Program-made: the position numbers and the translations under genes | Shown: in pieces, positions 37,287-49,700 of the stretch | Position numbering within the stretch: position 1 is the first letter of the stretch | Layout: each line of letters opens with the position of its first letter | NCBI RefSeq assembly: GCF_001659605.2 | Contig: NC_035162.2 | Coordinates: 29,020,153 to 29,084,152 of the forward strand | DNA length: 64,000 bases | Direction of reading: 5' to 3' | From: Manihot esculenta | Lineage: Eukaryota > Streptophyta > Magnoliopsida > Malpighiales > Euphorbiaceae | The notes under the pieces: model-generated | The model's database searches: none | What the model saw: the letters and a program-made list of their open reading frames with translations, nothing else | Told to the model about the DNA's origin: nothing

Positions 37287-38146
37287 ATGCAATTATATAA
37301 AAAAAATTATTATTTATTTTTTTATATTATAATAATAAATAATTTTACTTTATATTTAAATTTTTGTTAAAATTTTTTAATATATATTAAAAATTAATAA
37401 TTTTAAAATAAATAATTTATATTATAATAATAATAAATTATTTATTATTAATTTTATTGATGTTTAAGTTTTTATAAATAATTTTGTTAGAAAATATACA
37501 ATTCAATATTTTTAAAATAAATAATAACTATGAAAATAAAATGAAGTATTTTTTTATTAATATAATAATTTAATTTTTAAAAATATTTTATCCGTTCTAT
37601 TTATTTATTATTTTAAATTTATGATTTAATTTTTATTACAACAAATTATAATAAATTATAATAAAATTATAATCTAAAAAAATAAATAATAAGCAGAAAG
37701 GGCTGTTTCATTCTTTGATCTGCTAAACATTCGATCATAATTTTATAGTTTTATTACAACAAATTATAATAAATTATAATAAAATTATAATCTAAAAAAA
37801 TAAATAATAATTTTAAAATAATAAATAAATAGAATGGATGAAATGTTTTTAAAAATTAAATTATTATATTAATAAGAAAAATATTTCATTTTATTTTCAT
37901 AATTATTATTTATTTTAAAAATATTAAATTATATATTTTCTAATAAAATTATTTACAAAAACTTAAATAATAATAAAATTAATAATAAATAATTTATTAT
38001 TATTATAATATAAATTATTTATTTTAAAATTATTAATTTTTAATATATATTAAAAAATTTTAACAAAAATTTAAATATAAAATAAAATTATTTATTATTA
38101 TAATATAAAAAAATAAATAATAATTTTTTTTTTATATAATTGCATG

Positions 38147-38418
38147 CATGCACCATGCAGGTGCATGCATGCATGGCCTGCAGGCTCGTGGAAGCCTGCA
38201 GGCTTTCACATCTTCGGCACTTAGAGTGCCGAAGAATGTTGGCCTGCTTCTCCTCGGGCAGATTATCTGCCCGAGACACAAAACAGCAAAGTTCGACACT
38301 CATAGTGTCGAACTTGCTGTTGTTCGACACTATGAGTGTCGAACGAGTGTGTTCGGCAGTATGACTGCCGAACAAATTGGGTTGACACACAGGATCCGAA
38401 AATATTTTTGGATCCTGC
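38147..38418. repeat. Ladder of short hairpins in the right arm
   Basis: The mirror image of 37047-37286, with one extra module absent from the left arm: paired GCCTGCAGGC palindromes at 38176-38203. Stems such as GTTCGACACT/AGTGTCGAAC and GTTCGGCAGT/ACTGCCGAAC are kept. Confidence 0.9.
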
Positions 38419-38476
38419 ATCATTTTAAAATTATTTTTTTAAATATACATGATTTGAAAAATTGCTCTCGGGATTT

Positions 38477-41400
38477 CCTTGTTTCTCAACTTCCTGATTT
38501 GGGTGTCTAGGATCCGTACCGGCTGCTCAACATAGGTGAGATCCTCTTGGATCTCCACATCAGGCTCACTAAGAACCTTGCCCGGATCTGACACAAATTT
38601 TCTCAACTTAGAAACATGGAAAACCGGATGGATTCTTGCCATAGAAGCAGACAAATCTAGCTTGTACGACACATTCCCAATCTTCTGCAAGATTTCAAAG
38701 GGTCCGATGTATCGTGGGGCTAGTTTACCTTTCTTCCCGAAGCGAACCACTCCCTTCATTGGAGACACCTTAAGCAATACCAGATCCCCTTCCTGAAACT
38801 CTACTTGCCTTCTGCGGATGTCTGCATAACTCTTCTGTCTGCTTGCAGCAGTCTTGATTCTTTCTCTAATTAAGGGTACCACCCTGCTGGTGATCTCTAC
38901 TAACTCAGGCTCTGCCAAGGCCTTTTCTCCAACTTCTTCCCAGCAAACAGGTGACCTGCACTTCCTTCCATATAAAGCTTCATATGGAGCCATCCCGATG
39001 CTAGCATGATGGCTGTTGTTGTAGGCAAACTCCACCAAAGGTAGATGCTGCCTCCAAGAACCGCCAAAGTCCAGCACACACATTCTCAGCATATCTTCTA
39101 TGGTCTGGATGGTCCTCTTTGACTGTCCGTCTGTCTGTGGATGGAAGGCAGTGCTAAAATCCAACCTGGTACCCATGGCATCCTGCAGACTCCGCCAAAA
39201 CCTGGAGGTGAACTGGGGTCCTCTATCTGACACAATAGAAACAGGAACCCCATGCAGTCTGACTATCTCATCAACATACACCTGCGCCAACTTGTCCACA
39301 GAATAGCCACTCCTGACAGGGATGAAGTGAGCAGATTTGGTGAGTCTGTCCACAATCACCCATATGGAGTCCAATATGTTGGACGTCGCCGGTAACCCCA
39401 CTACGAAGTCCATAGCTATATTCTCCCATTTCCACTCTGGAATAGGTAGCGGGTTAAGCATTCCAGCCGGCTTCTGATGTTCCAGCTTCACCCTCTGACA
39501 AACTTCGCAGGCTGACACAAACTGTGCCACTTCTCTCTTCATAGCTGGCCACCAATAAATCTTTTTCAGATCCTGATACATTTTGGTGGCTCCGGGGTGA
39601 ATGTTGTATCTTGCATTATGAGCCTCTCTCATAATGTCTCCTTTTAGCCCTATGTCATCTGGTACACATAAACGACTCCCATAGCGGAGGATCCCCTTGT
39701 TGTCGAATCTGAACTCGCTGTCTTTGCCTGACTGAACAGTCCTGGCAATCTTCACCAACTCTGGGTCCTCATGCTGTTTCTGAGCCACCTGCTCCAGAAA
39801 CACGGGTGTCACTTTCATCTGAGCAACTAAAGCACCTGTACCAGACAACTCCAACTGTAGACCTTCCTCAATGAGCTTGTAAAACTCCTTCACCACTGGT
39901 CTCCTCTCTGCCGTGATGTGGGATAGACTACCTAGTGACTTCCGGCTTAGGGCGTCTGCCACGACATTCGCCTTACCCGGATGATACTGAATCTTGCAAT
40001 CATAGTCACTCAGCAGCTCTACCCATCTCCTCTGTCTCAAGTTCAAATCTCTTTGACTCAGGATGTACTGTAGGCTTTTATGATCTGTGAAGATCTCACA
40101 TTTCACCCCATAGAGGTAGTGCCTCCACATCTTGAGTGCAAAGATTATTGCCGCCATCTCAAGGTCATGTGTGGGGTAATTCAAACTTCTGGTTCTTCCT
40201 GGTTAGCCTGGTCAGAGGAGCTGCTATTTTCGAGAAGTCCTGAACGAACCTCCTGTAGTAACCTGCCAAACCCAAGAAACTCCTGATCTCCGTCACTGAA
40301 GTGGGTCTAGGCCAGTTAGCCACAGTTTCTGTCTTCTTGGGGTCCACCTCTATCCCATTCTCTGACACTACATGCCCCAAGAACGAAATGCTCCTCAGCC
40401 AGAACTCACACTTAGAGAACTTGGCATACAAGCCATGTTCCCTCAAGGTTTGTAGAACCAACCTCAGATGATGGGCATGCTCCTCTGCATTCCTGGAATT
40501 CACTAAGATATCATCTATGAAGACAATAACAAAGTGATCCAGGTACTGGCTAAACACTCTGTTCATGAGATCCATGAGTGCTGCAGGGGCGTTGGTTAAC
40601 CCGAACGGCATTACAAGGAACTCAAAATGCCCATATCTGGTCCTGAAAGCTGTTTTTGGCACATCCTCATCTCTGATCCTCAGCTGATGGTACCCAGATC
40701 TCAGATCTATTTTGGAGAAACAACCCGCTCCTGCTAGCTGGTCGAATACATCGTCGATCCTTGGCAATGGGTACTTGTTCTTGGTAGTGACTTTGTTCAA
40801 CTGCCTGTAGTCGATACAAAGCCTAAGGGATCCATCCTTCTTTCTCACAAACAAAACTGGAGCACCCCAGGGTGAGGTACTCGGTCGGATGAAGCCCTTG
40901 TCTACCAACTCCTGTAACTGCTCCTTCAACTCTTTCAATTCTGCTGGCGCCATCCTGTAGGGAGGGATAGAGATCGGTCGGGTTCCAGGCATCAGTTCTA
41001 TCTCGAACTCTATCTCCCTAGCAGGTGGTAAACCTGGCAGCTCGTCTGGGAACACATCTAAGAACTCTCTAACCACTGGCACCGAGGCGGACTCTCTAAC
41101 CTGACTGCCAAGCTCTCTCACATGAGCCAAATACCCCTGACATCCCTTCCTAAGCAACCTACGAGCCTGAAGGGCTGATATCAGACCTCTAGGTGTACCC
41201 CTCCTGTCTCCTCTGAAGACGACCTCAGACCCATCCTGACCTCTGAACCTGACTACCTTGTCCCTACAGTCCAAGGTAGCACCATGGGTAGATAACCAGT
41301 CCATCCCTAGAATGACGTCAAAATCTGTCAAATCTAGAACCACTAGGTCGGCGGACAAGCATCTTCCCTCAACAAACACAGGACTACACTGGCAGACTGA

Positions 41401-43134
41401 CTCTGCCACAGATGGATCACACTTGGGTCCACTGACCCAGAGAGGACACTCTAACCCAGAAGTCATCAGACCCAACCTCCCCACGGCTCTCGGAGCGATA
41501 AAAGAATGAGATGCACCAGGGTCCATCAAGGCATACACATCTGAACAACCAATGATTAAGTTACCTGCCACCACGGTGTTAGATGCATCTGCCTCCTGTT
41601 GTGTCATTGTGAAGATCCGTGCTGGAGCTGATGGACCTTCACCTCTGAAACCCGCTGAAGAAGAGGCTGCTCCTCTCCCTCTGCCTCTGCCACTGACCTG
41701 AGTCATGGCTGGAGCTGCTGGCTGCGCTACACTGCCTGAAGCTGTCTGCTGGGACTGAGCCATCGGGACTGCTCTTGGACAATCTCGAGCCATATGCCCC
41801 TCCTGACCACATCTGAAACAGGCGTTCGTCCCAAACCGACATACTCCTTTGTGTGGCCTACCACACCTCGCACAAACTGCATTATCCGCACCAGAGCTTG
41901 AGCCACTCCCAAATCCCAGACTGGACTTAACCTTGTTCCAGAACTTGTTCTTCTTACCCTTGGGCTTACCCCATCTCTTACTGCCTGAAGCTGCTGCACT
42001 CAGGGTAGAGGGATCTAATCTTCCCCCACCCGGAGTTTTAGAACCGGAAGACTGTGCCATTGACTGCTTAACTGTCCCCTGAACGATGGCACTAGCCTCC
42101 ATTTTCCTGGCCATATCTACTATGGCATGGAAGCTCTCCCTGTCCACTGACTGGATCAAGGAGGAATACCTGGAATGAAGTTTCATGACATACCTCCTTG
42201 ACCTCTTCGAATCTGTGTCCAGACTCTGCCCAGCAAAAGGCAACAGCTCCAAGAATCTGTCGGTGTACTCCTCTACACTCATTTCATCCGTCTGCCTCAA
42301 CTGTTCAAACTCTATCATTTTCAGCTCCCTTGAACTATCGGGAAAAGCCCAACCTGCAAACTCGTTTGCAAACTCTTCTCAGGACATGCTGTCCACTCTC
42401 GGGTTCACATAATTCTTGAACCACTCTCGTGCCTTCTTGCACTTAAGCGTGAACCCAGCCATCTGAATGGCTCTACTGTCATCAGCCCCAATCTCCTCTG
42501 TGATCACTTTAACCCTTTCAAGATACACAAATGGGTCATCCCCTTTTTCATACTGAGGAGCACCCAGTTTCATGTAATCGGTCATCCTGACCTTGCTCCC
42601 ACTGGCTGAGCTAGGTCTAGAAGGTTGAGTAACTGGGGCTGTTGGTTCTGTAGGTGGTGGAGGTGGTGCAACATTTTCTGAGGTAGGGTTTGCTGGATTT
42701 GGATAGTAAGGTGGGGGTGGATACATTGGGTACTGTGAGTATGGTGGGTAGTATGGTGGGTATGGCATCTGTGTGGGATAAGGAGTGAAGCTAGGGTAAT
42801 CCGATGTGCCTCCTATCAAATACCCGGGGTTTTGTGAGAAGGGTGGGTAGTAAGGTGGCTGAACAAATCCCGAGGCCTGAGTGCCTCCTTGGGATTCTCC
42901 CATACCTTCCTCCGACATGCTAACATCCCCCACGTCCTCTGACGCTCCTCCCTTAACTGTTCCTCTGACTGATCTGCTTCTACCCAGATCCAGAGACCTT
43001 CTAGGGTCTCTTACTGCTCTTTCTCTACTAGACCTACTAGACATTGCCCTCGGCAATGCTGGAGGACGGGCGCTCATGCCCTCATCCTCAGGTGGCACTC
43101 CAGTCAATCTTGCTGATCGACGAGTTCCCCTCAT
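38477..43134 (-). pseudogene. E4 gag-pol polyprotein, broken
   Basis: Starts at ATG 43134 ([12 protein letters not shown]). Compared with the sister copies, a short in-frame segment after SEDVGD (the [13 protein letters not shown] part) is missing. A nonsense TGA at 42379-42381 replaces a tryptophan in MSWEEF of gag. Zinc knuckles, protease ([12 protein letters not shown]) and RT are present; RT reads FIDDILVNS. About 197 bp of RNase H are deleted at about 40184, joining ...NQKF to the NYPTHDLEM region out of frame. Integrase follows to [10 protein letters not shown], where the foldback element begins. The gene therefore cannot make an active polyprotein, though much of its sequence is close to E3. 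Confidence 0.94.
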
Positions 43135-43142
43135 CCTGTTTT

Positions 43143-43144
43143 CT
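43143..43144 (-). promoter_or_regulatory. Splice-acceptor-like site before E4 gag
   Basis: Coding strand CTGTTTTTCAG, with AG nine bases before ATG 43134. This is the same arrangement as E3. Confidence 0.45.
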
Positions 43145-43390
43145 GAAAAACAGTACACATCACATAAACATTAGCATCATATGGTTCATGTGGGCACACA
43201 TGAACCCGCATCACATACATCACATATCATAGCATATCATTAATGCACATGCATATTATCATGGCATTTCACATCATCATACAAGACAGGACTCCACATC
43301 CTATCCTAGTGGACATGATCTTTCCTATTGTGCTTGACCTTCTATGACATCTATGAGCCCGACACTCTAGGTCCGACCATATGAACTTAG

Positions 43391-43403
43391 GGCTCTAATA
43401 CCA
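43391..43403 (-). other. E4 primer-binding site, one mismatch
   Basis: The coding strand reads TGGTATTAGAGCC where the tRNA-iMet match is TGGTATCAGAGCC, a C-to-T change in an otherwise conserved site 3 bases inside the LTR. Confidence 0.88.
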
Positions 43404-43406
43404 TTC

Positions 43407-45669
43407 TGTAACGACCCGAAAATCGGACCCTACCGGCGCTAGGATCCGGGTCGACTTAAGGCCGCCGGGACCCGTAGCAAGCCTGACATGCATCCTGAAA
43501 ACCTGCTTAATCCCATACATGATCAACAACATACATAAAAATTAAAACTTTTCTTTCCATGAACATCAACCAAACTCAACCTGTGCATAAACATTAACAT
43601 AACATTGATCCCTCTGTGGGATCTCGTCAGTGTCCCCAATGGGTGACATAACATATGCTGAGTTGGTTACATAAACATCATAAAAATCTCTAAGATCATG
43701 TATTAAAAGGGATACAACAATCTATGGTCAAGCACACCACTAACATCCATATACATCATCTCATTACATAACTATACTGATTAAGACTTTACATTACAAT
43801 ATGATCATGTCCATTACTAGCTATTACATAAACATGAATTCTTTACTCTATCCGGACTCCTGCTCTATACTGTACCTGCAAGCCTGGGGGTAAAGGGAGA
43901 GGGATGAGCTAAAAGCCCAGTGAGTAGAACCATAAAACATTTTAACACTATGCTTCAATGAAATGCATCATAACACAGACAATTCACATAAGGGTTGGGT
44001 GAACTTGTCACCAATTAGTCCAAGCTAACTCTGTGCCAGGCCGTAGCATGGGGTCCTGGTCTTCCTGTCATACATACATTACTTACCATTATCCCAGGGC
44101 CTCCTCTGGGCTCCTGGTCTTCGAGTCCCATAACCGTGCCAGGCCGTAGAATGGGGTCCTGTTCTTTCCTTACTCTGTACCAGGCCGTAGAATGGGGTCC
44201 TGGTCTTCCTGTCATGGACTAATTGGGTCATCCAACATTCACCCACATCAACAACAATCGATGCAATGCGGCATATTCGTGAAACTAATGCAATCATCCT
44301 ATTGCATAATCATGATGCATGAAACATGATAAAACATTTAATTTAAAAGATTAAGTTTAGTTCCACTCACCTCTGGCTGACTCTGACAACACCGAAGCAG
44401 CTGAACTCACTGCTGGGGTCCTCGGTTCCTCGGGTCCGAACCTACACAGGTGGACTCAAATGAGGGACCAAACATACCTGCACATAACTATAAACTACTC
44501 CCCAAAAACCCCCTAAAACATCATGAAACAACCATACAAAATCATGCAAAGGAGGCCTGGACAGGGCACTTTCGGCGGCAGGTTCGGCGGCCGAAAGTCC
44601 CTCCAGAGCCGAAAGTCAGGCAGGTTCGGCGGCACCTTCGGCGGCCGAAACTCCCAGACAGAGACGAAACTCATGCATGTTCGGCGGCACCTTCGGCAGC
44701 CGAAACTGCCAGACAGAGACGAAAGTCTCCTTTCGGGGGCAAGCTTCGGCAGCCGAAAGGCTGCCTCCCCAGCCATGTTCGGCGGCCGAAAGTGCCTTCG
44801 GCTGCCGAACCTGGTTTCTGCCAAAGGGCAGAAACTTGGCTCCCAATGCACATTTCGCCTCCAAACTTATCAAACATGCATCAAACCTATTCTACAACAC
44901 ACAAACGCAAGCATACATGTTCCTAGGGGTCTCAAACCATCATAAACCCCATCTACAACACATCAAGCATCCACATTGTTCAAGAACACACATTTATACC
45001 CATAAACATAACCATAACCTAAACATGCATTCTAACCCATAGATCTTGCATAAAACTTATTCAAAACATAAAACAAGCTTAAGATCGGCTCTTACCTCTT
45101 GAAGATCGAGAGAGACGACCAAAAACTCGGAGTTGGGAGAGATTTGGTTCTTGAACCACCAAGCTCCAAAACTTTGCTCAAAAGCTTAAATCTTCAAAAC
45201 CAAGTTAAAACAAGTGAAAATCTTGAAAGATTTAGAGGAAGAACATCAAAAATGGGTGAGGGACGGCGGAGAGCTCACCTTGGCCGAAAATGGGGAAAAA
45301 CTCGCCCGTTTTCAGCTAAGGGACCCTTTTATAGTGGCTGGCCAGACCACATTCGGGGGCCGAATGTGCCTCCGCATGCATGCCATGTTCGGCGGCCGAA
45401 CATGAGGGTCGGCGGCCGAACCTGGACTCCCCTCACTTATGCTTTCGGGGGCCTAAAGCACACCCGCAATGCATGCATGTTCGGCGGCCGAACTTGAGTT
45501 TTCCTCCAATGCTATTTTCATGCAAAAACTCATTTTCTTTCATGCTTAAAACATAAAACACATTAAAACATTTCATAAAAACATGGTTTTACCCTACTAG
45601 AGGCTTCCGACATCCGAGATTCCACCGGACTGTAGGAATTCTGATACTGGAGTCTAGCCGGGTATTACA
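43407..45669 (-). repeat. E4 5' LTR
   Basis: 2263 bp, complete. Donor-like GTAAG (GT at 45095-45094), palindrome clusters near 45350-45495 and 44570-44810, and diverged minisatellite units at about 44030-44215. It is the reference for the E4 3' LTR split by E5. Confidence 0.95.
45327..45333 (-). promoter_or_regulatory. TATA box of E4 5' LTR
   Basis: Coding strand CACTATAAAAGGG, as in the sister LTRs. Confidence 0.73.
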
Positions 45670-46475
45670 ATGATGCTACGACATGGTATGGTATGGAAGT
45701 CCAGGTTGTACCCATTCTACGTCCCTGGCACTATGGAAGAGAAAGTCCAGGTTGTACCCATTCTACGTCCCTGGCACATTGGAATGTTATGATATGTTAT
45801 GTTAAGAGAAAGACCGGTTGTACCCATTCTACGTCCCGGCACTTTGGAATGTAGAGGACTATTGGTGACAATACCATCCGAGATGTGATTTGTTGTGATG
45901 TGTTGCATTACATGATGGCATGAGATTTAAATGTTTTCTATTATTCTGCTCACTGGGCTCTAGTAGCTCACCCCTTTTCCCTAATCCCCCATGATTGCAG
46001 GTACGGGCTAGACAGAGAAGTCAAGAAGAGTAAAGTCTTATGTTTGTAATAGATAGATAGTGGACATGGTAAATTGTATAATGATGTAAAGTTAAATAGT
46101 TATGTTATGTATAATGATATTGAGGTTTAGAAGTGTGCTTGACCATAGTTCATTGTAATCCCTTGTTGATACATGATCTTAATGTCTATTGATGTTTATG
46201 TTTAACCAACTCAACTTATGATGTATCGCCCATTGGGGCATTGATGAGATCCCACAGAGGGGTCAAGTTTATGATTATGTTTAGTGCATGCACAGGTTGA
46301 GTTCGGTGTATGAGGAATGAATGAAAGAAAAGCTTTAATTTTTATGTATGATTGTTTATCATGTATGGGATTAAATAGGTTTACAGGTTTCATGTCAGGC
46401 TTGCTACGGGTCCCGACGGCCTTAAGCCGATCTGGATCCTAGCGCCAGTAGCGGTCCGATTTTTGGATCGTTACA
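45670..46475 (+). repeat. E3 5' LTR, second segment
   Basis: Begins with the right ATGAT duplication (45670-45674) and continues the LTR from 25134 to the TTACA end at 46475. It contains three diverged minisatellite units carrying TTGTACCCATTCTACGTCCC. It closely matches the 3' LTR from about 53290 to 54098. Confidence 0.95.
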
Positions 46476-46478
46476 GAA

Positions 46479-46491
46479 TGGTATCAGAGCC
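46479..46491 (+). other. E3 primer-binding site (tRNA-iMet)
   Basis: TGGTATCAGAGCC, 3 bases after the LTR end. The leader to the gag ATG is about 250 bp and shows no gene. Confidence 0.95.
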
Positions 46492-46732
46492 CTAGGTTCA
46501 TATGGTCGGACCTAGAGTGTCGGGCTCATAGATGTTGTAGAAGGTCAAGCACAATAGGAAGATCATGTCCACTAGGATAGGATGTGGAGTCCTGTCTTGT
46601 TTGATGATGTGAATTGCCATGATTTTATACATGGGCGTTAATGCTATGATATGAATGATATGTATGTGATGAGGGTTCATGTGTGCCCACATGAACCATA
46701 TGATGCTAATGTTTATGTGATGTGCTGTTTTT

Positions 46733-46734
46733 CA
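46733..46734 (+). promoter_or_regulatory. Splice-acceptor-like site before E3 gag
   Basis: TGCTGTTTTTCAG, with AG nine bases before ATG 46744. A pyrimidine-rich tract with terminal CAG is conserved across four elements at the same distance from gag. Confidence 0.45.
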
Positions 46735-46743
46735 GAAAACAGG

Positions 46744-49700
46744 ATGAGGGGAACTCGTCGATCAGCAAGATTGACTGGAGTGCCACCTGAGGATGAGGGC
46801 ATGAGCGCCCGTCCTCCTACATTGCCTAGGGCAATGTCTAGTAGGTCTAACAGAGAAAGAGTAGTAAGATACCCTAGAAGGTCTCTGGATCTGGGTAGGA
46901 GCAGATCAGTGAGGGGAACAGTTCAGGGAGGAATGTCAGAAGACATGGGGGATGATATGGATGTAGAGCAGAGGAGGGATGACAGTTTGGGAGTTAGTAT
47001 GTCAGAAGAGGGAATGGGAGAATCCTAAGGAGGCACTCAGGCCTCGGGATTTGTTCAGCCATCCCACTACCCATACTTCTCACAAAATCCCGGGTATTCG
47101 ATGGGAGCTACATCGGATTACCCTAGCTTCACCCCTTACCCCACACAGATGCCATACCCACCCTACTACCCACCATATTCACAATACCCAATGTATCCAC
47201 CCCTACCTTACTATCCAAATCCAGCAAACCCTACCTCAGAAAATGTTGCACCACCTACAGAACCGGCAGCCCCAGTTACCCAACCTTCTAGACCTAGCTC
47301 AGCCAGTGGGAGCAAGGTCAAGATGACCGACTACATGAAGTTGGGTGCTCCCCAGTATGAAAAAGGGAATGACCCATTTGTGTATCTTGAGAGGGTCAAG
47401 GTGATCACAGATGAGATTCGGGCTGATGACAGTAGAGCCATTCAGATGGCTGGGTTCACTCTTAAGTGTAAGAAGGCACGAGAGTGGTTCAAGAATTATG
47501 TGAACCCCAGAGTAGACAGCATGTCTTGGGAGGAGTTTGCAAACGAGTTTGCAGGATGGGCGTTCCCAGATAGTTCAAGGGAGCTGAAGATGATAGAGTT
47601 TGAGCAGTTGAGGCAGACCGAGGATATGGGTGTAGAGGAGTTCACAGACAGATTCTTGGAGCTGTTGCCATTTGCAGGGCAAAACCTTGACACGGATCAG
47701 AAAAGATCAAGGAGGTATATCATGAAACTCCACTCTAGATATTCCTCCTTGATCCAGTCAGCAGATAGGGAGAGCTTCCACGCCATAGTGGATATGGCCC
47801 GGAAAATGGAGGCCAGTGCCATCGTTCAGGGAACAGTTAAGCAGTCAGTGGCACAGCCTTCTGGTTCCAAGACCCCAGGCTCTTCTTCTTTCAGTGCAGC
47901 AGCTTCAGGTAGCAAAAAGTGGAATAACACCACTAGGAAGCCCAAGAAGAACAAGTTTTGGAACAAAGCCAAGTCTAGTCTGGGACTAGGGAGCGGCTCA
48001 AGCTCTGGCGCGGATAATGCAGTTTGTGCAAAGTGTGGTAGGCTACACAGGGGAGTTTGTCGGGCTGGGACATCAGCCTGCTTCAGATGCGGGCAAGAGG
48101 GACACATGGCTCGGAAGTGTCCTAGGGCAGCTTTTGGAGCACAGTCTCAGCAGACAGCTTCAGGTAGTGTAGCTCAGCCAGCAGCTCCAGCCGTGACTCA
48201 GGCCAGTGGCAGAGGCAGAGGGAGAGGGGCAGCCTCTTCTTCAGCGGGTTTCAGAGGTGAAGGTCCATCAGCTCCAGCACGGATCTTCACAATGACTCAG
48301 CAGGAGGCAGATGCATCTAACACCGTGGTGGCAGGTAATTTAGTCATTGGTTGTTCAGATGTGTATGCCTTGATGGACCCTGGTGCATCTCATTCTTTTA
48401 TTGCTCTGAGAGCCGTCCAGAGGTTGGGGTTGATGATCTCTGAGTTAGAGTGTCCTCTCTGGGTCAGTGGACCCAAGTGTGATCCATCAGTGGCAGAGTC
48501 AGTCTGCCAGTGTAGTCCTGTGTTTGTTGAGGGAAGATGCTTGTCCGCCGACCTGGTGGTTCTAGATTTGACAGATTTTGACGTCATTCTAGGGATGGAC
48601 TGGCTATCTACCCATGGTGCTACCTTGGACTGCAGGGACAAGGTAGTCAGGTTCAGAGTTCAGGATGGGTCAGAGGTTGTCTTCAGGGGAGACAGGAGGG
48701 GTACACCTAGAGGTCTGATATCAGCTCTTCAGGCTCGTAGGTTGCTTAGGAAGGGATGTCAGGGGTATTTGGCTCATGTGAGAGAGCTTAGCAGTCAGGT
48801 TAGAGAGCCCGCCTCGGTGCCAGTGGTTAGAGAGTTTCTAGACGTCTTCCCAGATGAGCTGCCAGGTTTACCACCTGCTAGGGAGATAGAGTTCGAGATA
48901 GAATTGATGCCTGGAACCCGACCGATCTCTATCCCTCCCTACAGGATGGCTCCAGCCGAGTTGAAAGAATTGAAGGAACAGTTGCAAGAGTTGGTAGAAA
49001 AGGGCTTCATCCGACCGAGCACTTCACCTTAGGGTGCACCAGTCTTGTTCGTGAGAAAGAAGGATGGATCCCTTAGGCTTTGTATCGACTACAGGCAGTT
49101 GAACAAAGTCACTACCAAGAACAAGTACCCATTGCCAAGGATCGACGATCTATTCGACCAGCTAGCAGGAGCAGGTTGTTTCTCCAAAATAGATTTGAGA
49201 TCTGGGTACCATCAGCTGAGGATCAGAGATGAGGATGTGCCAAAGATGGCCTTCAGGACCAGATATGGGTATTTTGAGTTCCTGGTAATGCCGTTCGGGT
49301 TAACCAATGCCCCTGCAGCATTCATGGATCTCATGAATAGAGTGTTTAGTCAATACCTGGATCACTTTGTTATTGTCTTCATAGATGATATCTTAGTGTA
49401 TTCCAGGAATGCAGAGGAGCATGCCCATCATCTGAGGTTGGTTCTACAGACCTTGAGGGAACATGGCTTGTATGCCAAGTTCTCTAAGTGTGAGTTCTGG
49501 CTGAGGAGCATTTCGTTCTTGGGTCATGTAGTGTCAGAGAATGGAATAGAGGTAGACCCCAAAAAGACAGAAACTGTGGCTAACTGGCCTAGACCCACTT
49601 CAATGACGGAGATCAGGAGTTTCTTGGGTTTGGCAGGTTACTACAGGAGGTTCGTTCAGGACTTCTCGAAAATAGCAGCTCCTCTGACCAGACTAACCAG

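Larger units (their letters stand above)
36997..38467. mobile_element. Foldback Mutator-like element (MULE/MITE), non-coding
   Basis: A 1471-bp element flanked by a perfect 9-bp target duplication, TCGGGATTT (36988-36996 and 38468-38476), the length typical of Mutator-type transposition. The two ends are inverted copies starting GAGCAATTTTTCAAATCATG. The inverted arms run about 620-655 bp each and meet at a spacer near 37631-37810, so nearly the whole element is one palindrome. The spacer holds a 62-bp direct repeat (37631-37692 and 37749-37810) around a short unique core. No ORF resembling a transposase is present, so it would depend on an autonomous relative. It interrupts E4 pol. Confidence 0.88.
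25135..45669 (-). mobile_element. Ty3/gypsy chromovirus E4, holding E5 and a foldback element
   Basis: A minus-strand element inside the 5' LTR of E3, flanked by ATGAT (25130-25134 and 45670-45674). The 5' LTR is at 43407-45669, gag-pol runs from 43134 down to 36896, and the 3' LTR (25135-25774 plus 35765-36808) is interrupted by E5. By eye its LTRs differ at only about seven positions over the 640 bp that can be compared, so it is young. Confidence 0.95.
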
